A program made the position numbers and the translations under genes. From Mycobacterium syngnathidarum (lineage in GTDB: Bacteria > Actinomycetota > Actinomycetes > Mycobacteriales > Mycobacteriaceae), in contig NZ_MLCL01000077.1 of NCBI RefSeq assembly GCF_001942625.1, positions 62,001-126,000 of the forward strand: a stretch of DNA of 64,000 bases, in the 5' to 3' direction. Below, in pieces: positions 7,817-17,991 of the stretch; the stretch's first letter is position 1, and each line of letters begins with the position of its first letter. The notes under the pieces are model-generated. The model did no database searches. It was not told the origin of the DNA and was given only the letters and a program-made list of their open reading frames with translations.

Positions 7817-8962
7817 GTGCACCGTCGAACGGCCCTGAAGATCCCGCTGGTACTGGCAGCAGCAGCGGCCCTCCCCCAAGCACTGGCCCCTCTTCCGGTG
7901 ATCCCACGCGCGACCGCGGCGCCAGGCCAATGGCCGGTAGAGCGCGCCAATGCGTGGTATCAGGCGCAGGGCTGGCTCGTCGGCACCAACTTCATCACCT
8001 CGAACGCGATCAACCAGATCGAGATGTTCTCTGCAGGTACCTACGATGCGCGCCGCATCAACAGCGAATTGCAGGCGTGTCGACTGCTCGGATTCAACAC
8101 GGTCCGGGTCTTCCTGCATGACCTGTTGTGGGCGCAGGACCGTGCCGGATTCCAAAGCAGGCTGGCCAATTTCGTCGGGATCGCAGCGCGTCAAGGAATC
8201 AAGCCGCTGTTTGTCTTCTTCGATTCGTGCTGGGATCCGAACCCGCAGCTCGGGGCGCAACGAGCGCCGACGCCCGGCGTGCACAACTCCGGCTGGGTGC
8301 AGAGCCCGGGTGCGCAACGCATCGACGATCCGCGTTACCGCCCGGTGCTGCGCGACTATGTGGTCGGGGTGATGAGCCAGTTCCGCAACGACGATCGGGT
8401 GCTGGGCTGGGACCTGTGGAACGAACCGGACAACCCTGCCAAGCAGTACCGCAAGGTCGAACGCAAGGACAAGATCGACGCGGTCGGAGGCCTGCTGCCG
8501 CAGGTGTTCGCGTGGGCACGCTCCGTCAATGCCGCGCAACCGTTGACCAGTGGCGTGTGGCAGGGCAGCTGGGATCGTGGAAACCGAAGCGAGATGGACA
8601 ATTTCCAACTCGACAACTCCGACGTCATCTCCTTTCACTCCTACGCCGGGCCCGCCGAATTCGAAGCCCGCATCGCCGAGCTCGCACCGTTGGGCCGGCC
8701 GATCCTGTGCACCGAATACCTGGCGCGCGACCAGGGCAGCACGCTCGAAGGCGTGCTGCCGGTTGCCAAGCGGCACAACGTCGGTGCCTACAGCTGGGGA
8801 TTGGTGGCCGGCAAGACCCAGACGTATTTCCCGTGGGATTCCTGGGACAAGCCCTACACCAAGGTGCCGAACGTGTGGTTCAGCGACCTGCTGCAGCCCG
8901 ACGGGCGGCCATACAAGCAAAGCGAATACCAGACCCTGAAGAAGCTCACCACCCGGGTGTAG
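7817..8962 (+). CDS. Exported glycoside hydrolase, GH5-like (TIM barrel)
   Basis: 381 aa, GTG start at 7817 chosen because it gives an RR-containing signal peptide (MHRRTALK then a hydrophobic Ala/Leu stretch). The mature part looks like a clan-A beta/alpha barrel: a LGFNTVRVFL strand near 91-100, the acid/base glutamate in WDLWNEPDN (Glu203) and a likely nucleophile glutamate in LCTEYLAR near residue 300. It would hydrolyse a beta-linked polysaccharide outside the cytoplasm; the substrate is not predictable. It follows the cutinase gene by 90 bp. Confidence 0.82.
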   Translation: MHRRTALKIPLVLAAAAALPQALAPLPVIPRATAAPGQWPVERANAWYQAQGWLVGTNFITSNAINQIEMFSAGTYDARRINSELQACRLLGFNTVRVFLHDLLWAQDRAGFQSRLANFVGIAARQGIKPLFVFFDSCWDPNPQLGAQRAPTPGVHNSGWVQSPGAQRIDDPRYRPVLRDYVVGVMSQFRNDDRVLGWDLWNEPDNPAKQYRKVERKDKIDAVGGLLPQVFAWARSVNAAQPLTSGVWQGSWDRGNRSEMDNFQLDNSDVISFHSYAGPAEFEARIAELAPLGRPILCTEYLARDQGSTLEGVLPVAKRHNVGAYSWGLVAGKTQTYFPWDSWDKPYTKVPNVWFSDLLQPDGRPYKQSEYQTLKKLTTRV

Positions 8963-9000
8963 GCGTTTGAGCTTCGCCCATGTGGGTGACTCCATTGACT

Positions 9001-9156
9001 ATGGATCAAAGCGACGGCGGCCGGCCGATACCGAAAGACGCGCGCAAAGTCACCGAGGGGCAAGCGGAACTGCAGGACGAATTCGACCGTCGGGGTGAGG
9101 ATCCCGACGGTCCAGCGCTGCACGAGAGCCACGAGAACATCGCCGACGAGACGTGA
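9001..9156 (+). CDS. Small acidic hypothetical protein
   Basis: 51 aa, rich in Asp, Glu and Gln with no membrane segment or cysteines; probably soluble and partly disordered. ATG at 9001; an in-frame ATG at 8980 would add seven residues, and neither has a strong ribosome-binding site. The frame ends 4 bp before the stop of the convergent HNH gene. No function is recognised; the coherent charged composition and codon choice make it a plausible but unproven gene. Confidence 0.5.
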   Translation: MDQSDGGRPIPKDARKVTEGQAELQDEFDRRGEDPDGPALHESHENIADET

Positions 9157-9160
9157 TCAT

Positions 9161-9565
9161 CTAGAACGACTGGCCGTTGGCATAGCGCTGTCGGCGGAAG
9201 TAGCGGCCATTGCCTCGGTTGCGGCTCTTGTACGTCGGCAGTTGAGAGTCGCAGTTCGGACAGACCAACCTCAGGTTCTCCCGGCGATTGTTCGTCGGGT
9301 TCCCGTCGATGTGGTCCATGACGAACGTGAGCGGAAGGTCCTGCCACACACTGGTCGCGCTGCAGATGGCGCAACAGCCGGACTGGGCAACGGCGATGTA
9401 TTCCCGGATGTAGTGATTCTGGCGGCTGTCCACCCATGCTTCGCCGGATTCGAGCCAGCGTTTGGTGCTTGCGTCGCGTCGGGCTGCCGCCTGACATGCA
9501 TTACCGCAGTAGACCTTCTGACTGCGCTTCGTCAGTGGTGAACCACAGTTGCGACAGAGCCTCAT
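9161..9565 (-). CDS. HNH endonuclease-like zinc-finger protein
   Basis: 134 aa. An N-terminal zinc ribbon (CRNCG ... YCGNACQ, residues 4-24) is followed by a putative HNH nuclease core: CAIC near residue 68, the DHIDGNPTNN segment with the catalytic histidine near 83-92, and VCPNCDSQL near 100 completing the second Cys pair. The C-terminal tail is basic. Such proteins are common in phages and mobile elements. It sits 45 bp downstream of the 3' end of tRNA-Thr on the same strand, an arrangement that suggests a leftover of an integration event. Confidence 0.75.
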   Translation of the reverse strand: MRLCRNCGSPLTKRSQKVYCGNACQAAARRDASTKRWLESGEAWVDSRQNHYIREYIAVAQSGCCAICSATSVWQDLPLTFVMDHIDGNPTNNRRENLRLVCPNCDSQLPTYKSRNRGNGRYFRRQRYANGQSF

Positions 9566-9610
9566 GTGAGGAAGTTACTAACATGCACCGACAACAATCG
9601 ATGCGTGTGG

Positions 9611-9682
9611 AGCCCCCTATCGGGATTGAACCGATGACCTACATATTACAAGTATGTTGCTCTACCACTGAGCTAAGGAGGC
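9611..9682 (-). tRNA. tRNA-Thr (anticodon TGT)
   Basis: 72 nt cloverleaf on the minus strand. The acceptor stem is 7 bp including one G-T pair, the D-stem is GCTC/GAGC, the anticodon stem ACATA/TATGT encloses loop CTTGTAA with anticodon TGT (9648-9650), and the T-arm is ATCGG-TTCAATC-CCGAT. The 3' CCA is encoded in the genome (9608-9610). Confidence 0.97.
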
Positions 9683-9709
9683 GGGTGGAACGCGCCCTAG
9701 CTTAACGGG

Positions 9710-10525
9710 TCACTCGTCGGCGTCGATAACTCGCTGGGAACTGACCGGCCGCGGGGAGCCCCGCCGGGACGAGCGACGGGGCAGCGGGATGCGGTCGGCG
9801 ATGCTGCTGAGCGGGTTGACCACCTGGCTCAGTGTGATGACCGCATCGTGCAGTGCATCGATGGTGGGGGCCAGCGCCTCCAGTCCGGGCGCCAGCCGGT
9901 TCAGCGTGTCGGCCACGTCGGCGAGTTTGAGCAGCGGGCCATCGGGGTCGGTCAGGGTATCCAGCAGGCCGCCCTCGGCGAGCAGCCGGTCGGCCACGCC
10001 GTCCTCACGCAGCACCCGCTCGATGAGGCCGTCGTTTGCCAGCAGCTGATCGGCCAGCCCGCCTGGCGCGACCACCCGTGAGAGCGCGCCGTCATCGGTG
10101 GTGAGCCGGTCCAGCAGCCCGCCCTCCATGGTGACCTGGTCCACCAGCCCACCGGGGGCCACCGCCCGGGCCACCGCGCCGTTGTCCGCGGTCAGCCGGT
10201 CCAGCATGCCGCCCTCAGCCGTTAGCTGATCGACCAGCCCGCCTGGTCGCAGCAAACGGTTGATCGGGCCGTCGGGCGCCAGTGCCCGACCCAGCGGGGC
10301 GTCGTCGTCCAACAACCGCGCGAGCCGGTTCGCGCGCTCGACCGCATCATCGATCCCGAACAGCGAGGCCATCGATGACCTGCTGGTGAGCGGGTTCGCA
10401 TCGGTGATTCCGCGTTGCACGGCGTTGAGCGTCTCGTTGGCGATGCCGAGTCCGGCGTCGGCCACGGCCAACCCGATGCGCACGGGCGCGGTAGCAACCT
10501 GGACCAGCGTCTTGCCGAGGTTCAT
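9710..10525 (-). CDS. Hypothetical protein with twelve tandem decapeptide repeats
   Basis: 271 aa, start ATG at 10525 (MNLGKTLVQV); the frame is open further upstream but that part overlaps phoP. Residues 1-40 form an amphipathic Ala-rich helix region and residues 55-75 a charged helix. Residues 77-196 are twelve contiguous 10-residue repeats of the form hydrophobic-x-x-R/Q-hydrophobic-x-x-x-G/D-G (for example LVDQLTAEGG, LLDRLTTDDG). Repeats 3-11 also fall into three 30-residue super-repeats. The tail is basic and Ser/Arg-rich. It seems to match the M. tuberculosis Rv0756c position beside phoPR. Function unknown; a solenoid fold is inferred. Confidence 0.8.
   Translation of the reverse strand: MNLGKTLVQVATAPVRIGLAVADAGLGIANETLNAVQRGITDANPLTSRSSMASLFGIDDAVERANRLARLLDDDAPLGRALAPDGPINRLLRPGGLVDQLTAEGGMLDRLTADNGAVARAVAPGGLVDQVTMEGGLLDRLTTDDGALSRVVAPGGLADQLLANDGLIERVLREDGVADRLLAEGGLLDTLTDPDGPLLKLADVADTLNRLAPGLEALAPTIDALHDAVITLSQVVNPLSSIADRIPLPRRSSRRGSPRPVSSQRVIDADE
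9938..10297 (-). repeat. Coding repeat: 12 x 30 bp (decapeptide) array
   Basis: Protein-level tandem repeat of 10 residues in 12 copies with conserved Gly at position 10 and Arg/Gln at position 4, without insertions or deletions. The units have diverged at DNA level, so the array is old and held by selection on the protein. Confidence 0.85.
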
Positions 10526-10548
10526 GGGCGTCAGTGTAGTTACCCGCG

Positions 10549-10578
10549 TCACAGCTAAACTCACAGGAAGTGCACAGC
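10549..10578 (+). promoter_or_regulatory. PhoP-box-like direct repeats in the phoP promoter region
   Basis: Three imperfect heptamers: TCACAGC (10549-10555), TCACAGG (10561-10567) and GCACAGC (10572-10578). The last two are spaced exactly 7+4+7, as in the TCACAGC-N4-TCACAGC site described for M. tuberculosis PhoP, which autoregulates its own promoter through direct repeats. The array lies directly upstream of phoP. Confidence 0.6.
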
Positions 10579-10582
10579 GTGC

Positions 10583-11341
10583 ATGCAGGTTGAGTTCAAG
10601 AGGCACGATCAACATCAGAGAATGGCCATGCCTGCAGTTCCTGAGAGCGTCCCCGAAGCCCGAATCCTCGTCGTCGACGACGAGGCCAACATCGTCGAGC
10701 TGCTGTCCGTCAGCTTGAAGTTCCAGGGTTTCGAGGTGCACACCGCGTCCAACGGTGCTGCGGCCCTCGACAAGGCCAGGGAAGTCCGCCCCGATGCGGT
10801 GATTCTCGACGTGATGATGCCCGGCATGGACGGTTTCGGGTTGCTGCGCCGGCTGCGCGCGGACGGCATCGACGCGCCGGCCTTGTTCCTCACCGCGCGC
10901 GACAGCCTGCAGGACAAGATCGCCGGGCTCACCCTCGGCGGAGATGACTACGTGACCAAGCCGTTCAGCCTCGAAGAGGTGGTGGCCCGGCTGCGGGTGA
11001 TCTTGCGCCGGTCCGGCCGGGGAGTGGAGGAACCGCGCAGCGCCAAGCTGTCGTTCGCCGACATCGAACTCGACGAGGACACGCACGAGGTGTGGAAGGC
11101 GGGCGAGCCCGTCTCGCTCTCGCCTACGGAGTTCACCCTGCTGCGGTACTTCATCATCAACGCGGGCACGGTGCTGTCCAAGCCGAAGATTCTCGACCAC
11201 GTGTGGCGCTACGACTTCGGTGGCGACGTCAACGTCGTCGAGTCGTACGTGTCCTACCTGCGCCGCAAGATCGACACCGGAGACAAGCGCCTGCTGCACA
11301 CCCTGCGCGGGGTCGGTTACGTTTTGCGTGAGCCGCGCTGA
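10583..11341 (+). CDS. phoP: Response regulator PhoP
   Basis: OmpR/PhoB-type DNA-binding response regulator, 252 aa from the ATG at 10583; ATGs at 10622 and 10628 are credible alternatives (the N-terminus is variable in this family). Receiver domain: acidic pair VVDDEAN, phospho-acceptor Asp in VILDVMMPG, and the invariant KPFS lysine. The winged-helix domain carries FTLLRYF, NVVESYVSYLRRKI and the terminal GVGYVLREPR. The core sequence closely resembles M. tuberculosis PhoP, which controls complex lipid synthesis, ESX-1 output and pH response. It is followed by phoR and preceded by candidate autoregulatory repeats. Confidence 0.97.
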   Translation: MQVEFKRHDQHQRMAMPAVPESVPEARILVVDDEANIVELLSVSLKFQGFEVHTASNGAAALDKAREVRPDAVILDVMMPGMDGFGLLRRLRADGIDAPALFLTARDSLQDKIAGLTLGGDDYVTKPFSLEEVVARLRVILRRSGRGVEEPRSAKLSFADIELDEDTHEVWKAGEPVSLSPTEFTLLRYFIINAGTVLSKPKILDHVWRYDFGGDVNVVESYVSYLRRKIDTGDKRLLHTLRGVGYVLREPR

Positions 11342-11372
11342 CGGCCGGCCAGTCAGCGGCATACTTTTACCG

Positions 11373-12806
11373 GTGTTGGACCGGGTAGAACGGCGCGGGG
11401 TGCCGTTGCGCGTCGGCCTGGTGGCCGTCGCACTGGTCTTGGTGGCATGCGGTCTGCTGGCCTCCGGCGTCGCGGTCACTTCGATCATGCGGCACACCGA
11501 GGTCAACCGCATCGATCAGACGCTGCTCGATGCCGCGGGCAGCTGGGCACAGGAGCCGCGCCAACTGCCCTCGACGCCGCTGGTAGGTCCGAATCCGGCG
11601 CGTCCGCCATCGAACTTTTACGTCCGCGGCGTCGATCAGGACGGCCGAACCTGGATCGCGATCAACGACCGCGAGGCCGAACCGGAGTTGCCTGACGACA
11701 ACGATGTCGGCCCGGTCCCCGTGACCGTCGAGTCTGTCGGGGCCTCCGATGTGCAGTGGCGGGCCATGACGGTCCGGGGCCCGAACGGTGAGCGCACCAC
11801 GGTCGCGATCGACCTGTCCGACGTCCAGTCGTCGGTGCGGGCGTTGATCTGGTCGCAGGTCGGCATCGGCACGGTCGTGCTGCTGGTGCTCGGTATCGTC
11901 GGCTACGCCGTCGTACACCGCAGCCTGCGTCCGCTCGTCGAAGTGGAACGTACGGCCGCGGCGATCGCGGCCGGCCAGTTGGATCGCCGTGTCCCCGAAC
12001 GGGATCCGCGTACCGAGGTGGGCCGGTTGTCGTCCGCGCTGAACGGCATGCTCGCACAGATCCAGCGGGCGGTGGCCTCCTCGGAGGCCTCGGCCGAGCA
12101 GGCGCGTACGTCCGAGGAACGGATGCGCCGCTTCATCACCGACGCCAGCCATGAACTGCGTACCCCGCTCACCACGATCCGCGGATTCGCCGAGCTCTAC
12201 CGCCAGGGCGCTGCCCGCGACGTCGAGATGCTGATGGGGCGCATCGAGAGTGAGTCCCGGCGGATGGGCCTGCTGGTCGAGGATCTGCTGCTGCTGGCCC
12301 GTCTGGATGCGCAGCGGCCGCTGGATCAGCATCGCGTCGACCTGCTGACCCTGGCGACCGACGCCGTGCACGATACGCAGTCGATCGCACCGGGCCGCCG
12401 GGTACGCATGGAGGTGTTCGACGGTCCCGGCACCCCCGAGGTGCTCGGCGACGAAGCCCGCCTGCGTCAGGTGCTGAGCAACCTGGTGGCCAACGCGGTG
12501 CAGCACACCCCGGACACCGCCGGGATCACGGTGCGGGTCGGCACCGACGACGACCACGCCATCATCGAGGTGTGCGACGAAGGTCCGGGCATGAGCCAGG
12601 ACGATGCGCGGCGGGTGTTCGAGCGGTTCTACCGCGCCGACAGCTCACGCACCCGGGCCAGTGGCGGCACCGGGTTGGGCCTGTCGATCGTGCATTCGTT
12701 GGTGCTGGCTCACGGCGGCACGGTCACGGTCACCACCGCGCCCGGTCAGGGCTGCCGGTTCACCGTCAGCTTGCCTAGGATTGCAGATCTGCCAGCGCGG
12801 CCTTGA
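11373..12806 (+). CDS. phoR: Sensor histidine kinase PhoR
   Basis: Membrane histidine kinase partner of PhoP, 477 aa. The GTG at 11373 is chosen because it places a short basic N-terminus before the first membrane helix ([20 protein letters not shown]). An extracytoplasmic sensor of about 130 residues follows, then a second helix ([17 protein letters not shown]), HAMP, the phosphoacceptor box [19 protein letters not shown], the N box ([10 protein letters not shown]) and G boxes ([17 protein letters not shown]). The sensor part appears less conserved than the kinase core. Its last 32 bp overlap the convergent HIT gene, so no terminator separates them. Confidence 0.96.
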   Translation: MLDRVERRGVPLRVGLVAVALVLVACGLLASGVAVTSIMRHTEVNRIDQTLLDAAGSWAQEPRQLPSTPLVGPNPARPPSNFYVRGVDQDGRTWIAINDREAEPELPDDNDVGPVPVTVESVGASDVQWRAMTVRGPNGERTTVAIDLSDVQSSVRALIWSQVGIGTVVLLVLGIVGYAVVHRSLRPLVEVERTAAAIAAGQLDRRVPERDPRTEVGRLSSALNGMLAQIQRAVASSEASAEQARTSEERMRRFITDASHELRTPLTTIRGFAELYRQGAARDVEMLMGRIESESRRMGLLVEDLLLLARLDAQRPLDQHRVDLLTLATDAVHDTQSIAPGRRVRMEVFDGPGTPEVLGDEARLRQVLSNLVANAVQHTPDTAGITVRVGTDDDHAIIEVCDEGPGMSQDDARRVFERFYRADSSRTRASGGTGLGLSIVHSLVLAHGGTVTVTTAPGQGCRFTVSLPRIADLPARP

Positions 12807-13182
12807 TCTTGGTCTGTGCCTCGTCGAGGGACTCGGCCGACGGATTGTTGTCGACGTGCGCGAAGCCGAAGTCGGTCAGGTTGTAGGCCGGGAACACGTG
12901 CACGTGCAGGTGCGGCACCTCAAGGCCGGCGATGATCACGCCGGCCCGCTGTGCACCGAAGGCCCGGCACACAGCCTTGCCGATCAGCTGTGACACCTCC
13001 ATCACCCGGCCGAAGACGGCGGGTTCGACGTCCTGCCAGTTGTCGATCTCGGCCCGGGGCACCACGAGGGTGTGGCCCTGCGTCATCGGCGCGATGGTGA
13101 GGAACGCGACGATGTCATCGTCCTCATAGACGAATCGCCCGGGCAATTCTCCGTTGATGATCTTCGTGAAGACGGACGCCAT
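12775..13182 (-). CDS. HIT family protein (histidine triad)
   Basis: 135 aa nucleotide phosphohydrolase/transferase fold. The start at 13182 ([15 protein letters not shown]) fits the family N-terminus; the longer frame only adds an unlikely leader. The triad HLHVHVFP (His-x-His-x-His) is near residue 93-100, and the upstream LVVPRAE and GHTLVV segments are typical. Such proteins cleave nucleoside phosphoramidates or dinucleotides. Its 3' end overlaps phoR tail to tail. Confidence 0.93.
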   Translation of the reverse strand: MASVFTKIINGELPGRFVYEDDDIVAFLTIAPMTQGHTLVVPRAEIDNWQDVEPAVFGRVMEVSQLIGKAVCRAFGAQRAGVIIAGLEVPHLHVHVFPAYNLTDFGFAHVDNNPSAESLDEAQTKIKAALADLQS

Positions 13183-13243
13183 GTCGCAAGCATAGTGAGG
13201 CCGCGAAGCCGCCAAGCGCGAGCGTGAAGCCTCCCGAACCCGG

Positions 13244-14107
13244 TCAGGCCCCGGAGATGGCCGCGTGCAATTCCCCGACCGTCCACGGCGGCGTGCTGTG
13301 ATGGTCGCGGTATCCGATGAAACCGGTTGAGGGTCGCGCGAATTCGCCGATGAACCCGCCCGCGGCGATGAAGATGCGGCCGGTCACGCCCTTGGCCTCG
13401 TCGCTGACCAGGTAGGCGTACGTCGGGGCGACGTATTCCGGTGGAGCGGCGTCCAGCGCGCCCTGCATGCTGACGTCGTCGAGCAGGCCGCGGCGGTTGA
13501 GCTCGGCGATGTGCTGCTCGTAGTCGGACCCGGTGGACAGCCGGGTGCGGGCACCCGGGCACACCACGTTGGCCCGCACCCCGTGTTCTTTGAGCTCGGC
13601 GGCGATCGCCAGGGTCAGCCCGTTGACCGCGCCTTTGCCCGCGGGGTAGCCGCTGCCTCCGTAATCGCCGAGAAAGGCGAAGGAGCTGGTGTTGACGATG
13701 GCGCCGCCGCCTTGGGCCACCATCTTCGGCGCCGCCGCGCGGCAGGTTTCGAACACTGTGCCCAGGTGCGCGTCGAGCAGCTCGTGAAATTCGGCACTGG
13801 TCACATTGAGGATGGACGATCCCGCCGGTTCGGCGGTCCCGGCACAGTTGACCAGGATGTCGACCCGGCCGAACTCGGCGACACAGGTGTCGACGAGCGC
13901 GTCGGCCACCTTGGGGTCGGCAGGTGACCCGGCATGCGCGACACCGGAAACCCGCTGTGCCGCAGCGGCTGCCGCATCGGCGTCGCGACCGTTGACCACC
14001 ACACCCGCGCCCTGGGCGGCGAGCAGTTCGGCAACTGCCAGCCCGATGCCGCGGGTGCCGCCGACAACGATCGCGCCGCGGCCGGCGAGCGGGCCGCTAA
14101 TCGGCAT
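13244..14107 (-). CDS. SDR family oxidoreductase
   Basis: 287 aa classical short-chain dehydrogenase. GGTRGIG nucleotide motif near residue 16, NCAG near 88, the active-site serines in VNTSSFAF and the catalytic YPAGK (Tyr-x-x-x-Lys) near residue 158. It has a C-terminal extension of about 35 residues after the usual GGF end. It overlaps the upstream NTF2-fold gene by 11 bp, so the two are co-translated. As I recall, M. tuberculosis has no SDR between the HIT and Rv0760c homologues, so this copy may be an addition here. Substrate unknown. Confidence 0.87.
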   Translation of the reverse strand: MPISGPLAGRGAIVVGGTRGIGLAVAELLAAQGAGVVVNGRDADAAAAAAQRVSGVAHAGSPADPKVADALVDTCVAEFGRVDILVNCAGTAEPAGSSILNVTSAEFHELLDAHLGTVFETCRAAAPKMVAQGGGAIVNTSSFAFLGDYGGSGYPAGKGAVNGLTLAIAAELKEHGVRANVVCPGARTRLSTGSDYEQHIAELNRRGLLDDVSMQGALDAAPPEYVAPTYAYLVSDEAKGVTGRIFIAAGGFIGEFARPSTGFIGYRDHHSTPPWTVGELHAAISGA

Positions 14108-14525
14108 CTGCCTCGGCGAACTGCATGGCCTCCAGGTTCCAGTAGCCGCGCAGGTTGGTGATCAGACCTTCGTCGTTCACCTTGTAGGTGAAGACGCCGC
14201 GCACGGTGGCGGTGAATCCGTTCGGAAACTTGGTGCGCAGCACCAGGATGTACGCGATCTCGTTCGGCGAGCTGGACGGGAACGTCTCCTCGCACGTGAC
14301 GGTCAGCTCGTTCGGCCCGATGTTGGCGTCGTAGAAAGCACCGAGGGCTTCCTTGCCGCGCACGCCGGTACCGTCGGGGTTGGTGACGGCCTCCCCGATC
14401 GGGTCCTCGACCAGGACGTCGTCGGCCATGAGCGCCAGCCAGCCCTCACGATCACCGGATTGCACGCACTTCCAGGACGACCGCGAGGCCACGACCACGG
14501 GTGTCTCGGTGTGTGTTTCGGTCAC
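14097..14525 (-). CDS. NTF2/SnoaL-fold protein (Rv0760c-like ketosteroid isomerase family)
   Basis: 142 aa, GTG start at 14525. Conserved family segments: SSWKCVQSGDREGWLALM, DDVLVEDPIGEAVTNPDG, and CEETFPSSSPNEIAYILV. This matches what I remember of M. tuberculosis Rv0760c, a cone-shaped protein of the ketosteroid-isomerase superfamily whose true ligand is unsettled. It overlaps the SDR downstream, and the AdhB gene lies upstream beyond a hairpin terminator. Confidence 0.88.
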   Translation of the reverse strand: MTETHTETPVVVASRSSWKCVQSGDREGWLALMADDVLVEDPIGEAVTNPDGTGVRGKEALGAFYDANIGPNELTVTCEETFPSSSPNEIAYILVLRTKFPNGFTATVRGVFTYKVNDEGLITNLRGYWNLEAMQFAEADAD

Positions 14526-14549
14526 GTAATTCCCTTCCTACCCAATAAG

Positions 14550-14592
14550 TTGTGGAGCCGTAGCCGTATTGAGGACGGCTACGGCTCCACAA
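14550..14592 (-). terminator. Hairpin terminator downstream of adhB (family member A)
   Basis: A perfect 18-bp stem (plus-strand left arm TTGTGGAGCCGTAGCCGT, right arm 14575-14592) with a 7-nt loop, starting 12 nt after the adhB stop on the minus strand. No U-tract follows. Its outer stem matches the hairpin at 41504-41550. Confidence 0.7.
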
Positions 14593-14604
14593 ATCGCAGA
14601 GTGG

Positions 14605-15738
14605 TCAGCGATCGGCATCCGTGTAGCGGATGACGCCGCGGATGTTGCGACCTTCCAGCATGTCGGCGTAGCCGTCGTTGATCTGCTCGAGCTTGTACTG
14701 CCGGGTGACCATGTCGTCGAGGTTCAACCGGCCCGCCTTGTACATGCTCAGCAGCTGCGGGATGTCGTGGTGCGGGTTGCCGCCGCCGAAGATGGTGCCC
14801 TGCAGGCGCTTCTGCAGCAGCGTCAGCATCGACAGGTTGAGCTTCACGTCGTTGCTGGCCATGTTGGCGACGGCGGTGGCCACCACGGTGCCGCCCTTGG
14901 CGGTGATGTTCATGTAGTGGTCGATGTCCTCGCCCTTGAGCTCACCGACGGTGACGATCGTCTTGTGCGCCATCCGGCCCTGGGTGACCTCTGCGACGCC
15001 GGCCATCGCGGAGAAGATGTCGGGGTAGGCGTGGGTGGCGCCGAACTTCAGCGCGTTGTCCCGTTTGAACTCAACGGGATCCACCGCGAAGACGTTGCGC
15101 GCGCCTGCGGCCAGCGCGCCCTGCAGCGCGCCGGTGCCGACACCGCCGACCCCGACGATGACGACGTCGTCGCCGGGGCGGACGTCACCGCTGCGCACGG
15201 CCGAGCCGTAGCCGGTGGTGACACCGCAGCCCACGAGGCAGGCCACCTCGAACGGGATGGACGGATCGATCTTCACGACCGAGCTCTTGTGCACCACCAT
15301 GTACGGGCTGAAGGTGCCCAGCAGGGTCATCGGGATGACGGGCTGGCCGTTCTTGACCGCGTGGATACGGTGGGTGCCGTCGGACACGGCGGTGCCGGCC
15401 AGCAGGCCCGCGCCCAGATCGCACAGGTTCCGCAGGCCCTCCTGGCACGCCGGACATTCACCGCAGGACGGGATGAACGACAGCACGACGTGGTCGCCGG
15501 GCTGAATGTGGTCGACACCCGGGCCGACCTCGGTGACGATGCCTGCGCCTTCGTGGCCGCCGAGCACCGGGAACCCTGCCATCGGGATGTCGCCGGTCAC
15601 CAGGTGGTGGTCCGAATGGCACATACCGGAGGCTTCCATCTGGATCTTGACCTCGTCCTTGACGGGGTCACCGATCTCGATCTCCTCGATGGTCCACGGT
15701 TGGTTGAACTCCCAGATGAGAGCGCCTTTGGTCTTCAT
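14605..15738 (-). CDS. adhB: Zinc-dependent, NDMA-type alcohol dehydrogenase AdhB
   Basis: 377 aa from the ATG at 15738 (a GTG three bases upstream is possible). Medium-chain zinc alcohol dehydrogenase: catalytic zinc ligands Cys40 and the His62-Glu63 pair, structural zinc cysteines at 92, 95, 98 and 106, and the NAD-binding GVGGVG. The sequence is of the mycothiol-era/NDMA-dependent group seen in mycobacteria (FSPYMVVHKSSVVKID). It is expected to oxidise an alcohol made by a neighbouring P450 to an aldehyde, which AldA could then oxidise. It lies downstream of the cyp51 operon with a gap of 92 bp. Confidence 0.94.
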   Translation of the reverse strand: MKTKGALIWEFNQPWTIEEIEIGDPVKDEVKIQMEASGMCHSDHHLVTGDIPMAGFPVLGGHEGAGIVTEVGPGVDHIQPGDHVVLSFIPSCGECPACQEGLRNLCDLGAGLLAGTAVSDGTHRIHAVKNGQPVIPMTLLGTFSPYMVVHKSSVVKIDPSIPFEVACLVGCGVTTGYGSAVRSGDVRPGDDVVIVGVGGVGTGALQGALAAGARNVFAVDPVEFKRDNALKFGATHAYPDIFSAMAGVAEVTQGRMAHKTIVTVGELKGEDIDHYMNITAKGGTVVATAVANMASNDVKLNLSMLTLLQKRLQGTIFGGGNPHHDIPQLLSMYKAGRLNLDDMVTRQYKLEQINDGYADMLEGRNIRGVIRYTDADR

Positions 15739-15830
15739 CACGTGTGCCTTCCACTAGAGCCGTTGACCACAGACTAGAGCTATTAGTTGCGTGGGTCACA
15801 CCCACCCCCAAGCAACTGCTTGGCCGGGAG

Positions 15831-17984
<2,154 letters not shown>

Positions 17985-17991
17985 GTTCTAC

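Noticed and set aside
7073..8995. 640-residue minus-strand frame across the cutinase and GH5-like genes
   Set aside because: Antisense to two clear secreted enzymes; composition is that of a shadow frame.
9938..10297. CRISPR-like or satellite DNA array
   Set aside because: The periodicity is at protein level (30 bp coding units) with diverged DNA and no spacers.
10526..11512. Upstream extension of the decapeptide-repeat gene frame, open on the minus strand through phoP and into phoR
   Set aside because: It is antisense to phoP and phoR, whose domains are unmistakable; the ATG at 10525 gives a sensible N-terminus.
14097..14525. Firm call as ketosteroid isomerase
   Set aside because: The fold is supported but the activity is not proven for this family; named only as NTF2-like.
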